From: Thermogemmatispora carboxidivorans
GTDB taxonomy: Bacteria > Chloroflexota > Ktedonobacteria > Ktedonobacterales > Ktedonobacteraceae
NCBI RefSeq assembly: GCF_000702505.1
Contig: NZ_JNIM01000001.1
Span: 4,936,327-5,000,326, forward strand
Length of the DNA stretch: 64,000 nucleotides
Reading direction: 5' to 3'
Shown: in pieces, positions 62,405-64,000 of the stretch
Layout of the letters: each line of letters begins with the position of its first letter
How positions within the stretch are numbered: position 1 is the first letter of the stretch
Position numbers and translations under genes: made by a program
Notes under the pieces: generated by a model
What the model was told of the DNA's origin: nothing
The model's input: the letters and a program-made list of their open reading frames with translations, nothing else
Databases searched by the model: none

Positions 62405-63385
62405 TTATCGCTCAACCAGGGGTTCACAGCGCCACCAGTATTCATCGTGCCAGAGGCGGGTCGAATCCCAGGCTGCTCCCATTGCGCGGGGCAACGTCGC
62501 CAGGTGGACCTGCTCTAAGGTGGCGCCGGCCTCTGCCAGGTAGCGCTGGACGCTACGTAAAGCCAGTTGCGGTGTATTGTTGATCTGGCTCAGATGAGCC
62601 AGCCAGATCCAGCGTAGGCCATCGGCGCGCCAGGTCTGCAGGATCGCCTGGGCTGCTTGTTCGTTAGAGAGATGACCAGTAGGGCTGAGAATACGCATCT
62701 TGAGGGGATAGGAGTAGGGGCCCTGTAGGAGCCGTTCGCGATCGTGATTGGCCTCCAGGACCAGCAGATCGGCTTGACGCATGGCCTCTAGCATGATCGG
62801 GGTGACGGAGCCGCTATCTATCACCACACAGACGCGACATCCTCCAGCAGAGAGCAAGTAGCCACAGGGAGCCGCGGCATCGTGAGGGACCGGGAAGGAA
62901 ACGATCTCGATATCGCCAAGCAGGCAGGAGCTGCCAGCAGGCAACGCCAGCGTTCGTCGCAGGGGTTGTGGTGAGGCTTTCCCCCGCTCTCTACGAGCAC
63001 TCTGTTGGCCACCCTGTCTGACGACAGGCTGTTCCTCTCTTGGGCGGTGAGAGCGAGGCTGCTCTGTGCCGGGTCGGCTGCTAGCTGTTGTGTTCGGTTC
63101 CTGCTGCGGGTTGTCCGCCAGGGCTGCCAGGGTGGCAGGGTCAGCGATTACGAGCGGATCGTAGCGTCTCAGCAGCGTGGGAAGGGCCAGTGTGTGGTCA
63201 TCATGTTCGTGCGTGAGGAGAACAGCAAGTATCTGGGCGGGGGAGACGCCAGCCAGATGGAGGCGGTTGATCAATGTACGGCAGGGCAAGCCAGCATCGA
63301 TTAGGAGCCTGGTCCGTCCGTTAGGGCCAGCCTCGATGAGCAAGGCGTTGCCGCTGCTGCCACTCCCCAGAGAAACGACGCGCAT
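62405..63385 (-). CDS. YycJ-like metallo-beta-lactamase-fold hydrolase
   Basis: 326 residues. VVSLGSGSSGNALLIEAG opens the fold. The metal site has LTHEHDDH, followed by PHDAAAPCGYLL (His) and the probable bridging Asp in VVIDSGSV. LVLEANHDRERLLQGPYSYP and SQINNTPQLA near the end match YycJ/WalJ, which affects wall metabolism and DNA repair in Firmicutes. A polar insertion of about 50 residues (about 92-143, Gln/Arg/Ser-rich) splits the usual fold between the first and second metal blocks. The C-terminal 35 residues after TLEQVHLATLPRA look extra. Confidence 0.88.
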   Translation of the reverse strand: MRVVSLGSGSSGNALLIEAGPNGRTRLLIDAGLPCRTLINRLHLAGVSPAQILAVLLTHEHDDHTLALPTLLRRYDPLVIADPATLAALADNPQQEPNTTASSRPGTEQPRSHRPREEQPVVRQGGQQSARRERGKASPQPLRRTLALPAGSSCLLGDIEIVSFPVPHDAAAPCGYLLSAGGCRVCVVIDSGSVTPIMLEAMRQADLLVLEANHDRERLLQGPYSYPLKMRILSPTGHLSNEQAAQAILQTWRADGLRWIWLAHLSQINNTPQLALRSVQRYLAEAGATLEQVHLATLPRAMGAAWDSTRLWHDEYWWRCEPLVER

Positions 63386-63481
63386 AGACTCTCTACCGGG
63401 CCCGTTCTGATATCTCGTGCTGCTGTATCTTTCCTGGCTCTTGCTGTCGACTGACAGGCAGTTCGGCCTTCCTTTGAGGCA

Positions 63482-64000
63482 TCAGCGAGCAGGTTGCCCA
63501 GGCAGGCCGAGCAGGAGGCGAGCGTTTTCGCCCAGGATTTTCGTCAGCTCATCAGCGTTGAGGCCGGCCTGCTGAATATGCTCGATGACGCGGCGCTGGC
63601 GCAGCAGGGCATAATCGCTGGCAAAGAGAATACGCTCGGCCCCTACCAGCCTTGCCACCGTTGAGAAGATGGCTGGACGGTAGAGGAAGACCGTTGCAGC
63701 AGTATCATACCACACCAGGGAACAGGCTTGCTGCACCTCTGGCATCAAAGTATAAAAAGGCAGACCCCCACCCCAATGGGCTGCGACAAAGCGCACGTCG
63801 GGAAAAGCCGTTAGAAAGGCGACCACGTCGGCCACGGAGACATCGCCTTTACCAGGATAGAGGTGGCCCACCGGCTCGCTGCAGTGGGAGAGTACAAGCA
63901 AGTGATAGTGGCGCACTACCTCAATGAGAGGGCCCAGCAATTGAGTGTCGCTCAGGCGGTAGCCCTGGCCGTGGGGCATGAGTTCGCCCATGCCGATCAT
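63482..64000 (-). CDS. Amidohydrolase-family metal-dependent hydrolase (N-terminus outside the window)
   Basis: At least 172 residues; the frame is open at the right edge, so the N-terminal part of the barrel is missing and the Met at 64000 may be internal. Visible parts: LLVLSHCSEPVGH with a metal-type His, FVAAHWGGGLPFY with a second His, and ILFASDYALL with the catalytic Asp followed by Tyr. This is the amidohydrolase-2/TIM-barrel layout, and NADELTKILGENARLLLGL is the usual C-terminal helix. Substrate unknown. It lies 96 bp upstream of... the MBL-fold gene's start side: the two run in the same direction, with the amidohydrolase ending after the MBL gene begins on the map. Confidence 0.82.
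   Translation of the reverse strand: MIGMGELMPHGQGYRLSDTQLLGPLIEVVRHYHLLVLSHCSEPVGHLYPGKGDVSVADVVAFLTAFPDVRFVAAHWGGGLPFYTLMPEVQQACSLVWYDTAATVFLYRPAIFSTVARLVGAERILFASDYALLRQRRVIEHIQQAGLNADELTKILGENARLLLGLPGQPAR

Overview
The window looks like a chromosomal segment of a GC-rich Chloroflexota of the Ktedonobacteria type; Thermogemmatispora or a relative is my best guess. This rests on gene content and style (Zn-ribbon Ser/Thr kinase with WD40 repeats, cyclase-AAA-TPR giant protein, many FtsX/MFS/TolB-like membrane proteins, long GC-rich intergenic leaders), not on a marker-gene comparison. Nearly all of it is ordinary housekeeping and transport. I see no prophage, IS element or CRISPR array.

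Layout. 1-8 kb (minus strand): a truncated FtsX-type permease, an SGNH lipoprotein, pterin carbinolamine dehydratase, a FlgM-like protein, a BtuF-like corrinoid-binding lipoprotein under a complete cobalamin riboswitch with its own promoter, and a membrane PP2C phosphatase. 8.2-9.07 kb (plus): a strong promoter, tRNA-Ser(GCU), then a tRNA-Trp(CCA) gene split in the anticodon arm by a 573-nt ORF-less group II intron, then a strong intrinsic terminator. 9.5-14.7 kb (plus): coaD, a coiled-coil protein, yceD, rpmF, fabD, an Asp23 protein, nusB and acpP. 15.2-17.9 kb: an ECF-like sigma factor with a small overlapping membrane protein, then tatA and tatC. 18.1-20.7 kb (minus): two small membrane proteins and an MFS transporter. 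21-24 kb (plus): GlsB-like, MarC and a TPR-rhomboid fusion. 24.5-27 kb (minus): a TolB-like membrane protein and an esterase. 27.4-34.2 kb (plus): trans-sulfuration enzyme, L,D-transpeptidase lipoprotein, rpsT, rplS, rnhB, rlmB. 34.3-39.1 kb: a GT-C glycosyltransferase converging on a DprE1/DprE2-like pair. 39.4-46 kb: thiamine pyrophosphokinase, Ser/Thr kinase-WD40, and a TPP-riboswitch-led thiamine-precursor ABC transporter. 46.4-53.1 kb: CNNM/CorC protein, quinone oxidoreductase, murF, ddl, dipeptide epimerase. 53-64 kb: ABC exporter and GMC alcohol oxidase, DUF402 protein, cyclase-AAA-TPR protein, YycJ-like metallo-beta-lactamase, and a truncated amidohydrolase.

How the genes fit together. 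The 9.5-14.7 kb block joins cofactor supply (CoaD), ribosome parts (YceD/L32), fatty-acid synthesis (FabD, ACP) and transcription (NusB). murF, ddl and the epimerase form a peptidoglycan-peptide cassette. The thi transporter and thiamine pyrophosphokinase lie within 6 kb of each other and serve one pathway. DprE1/DprE2 next to a GT-C transferase suggests a lipid-linked pentose donor for an envelope glycan.

The most notable item is the group II intron inside tRNA-Trp. Its 5' end (GTGCG), 34-nt domain V, candidate branch-point A, AC 3' end and a 7-bp EBS1-IBS1 match to the anticodon loop are all visible. Precise removal leaves a complete 73-nt tRNA-Trp.
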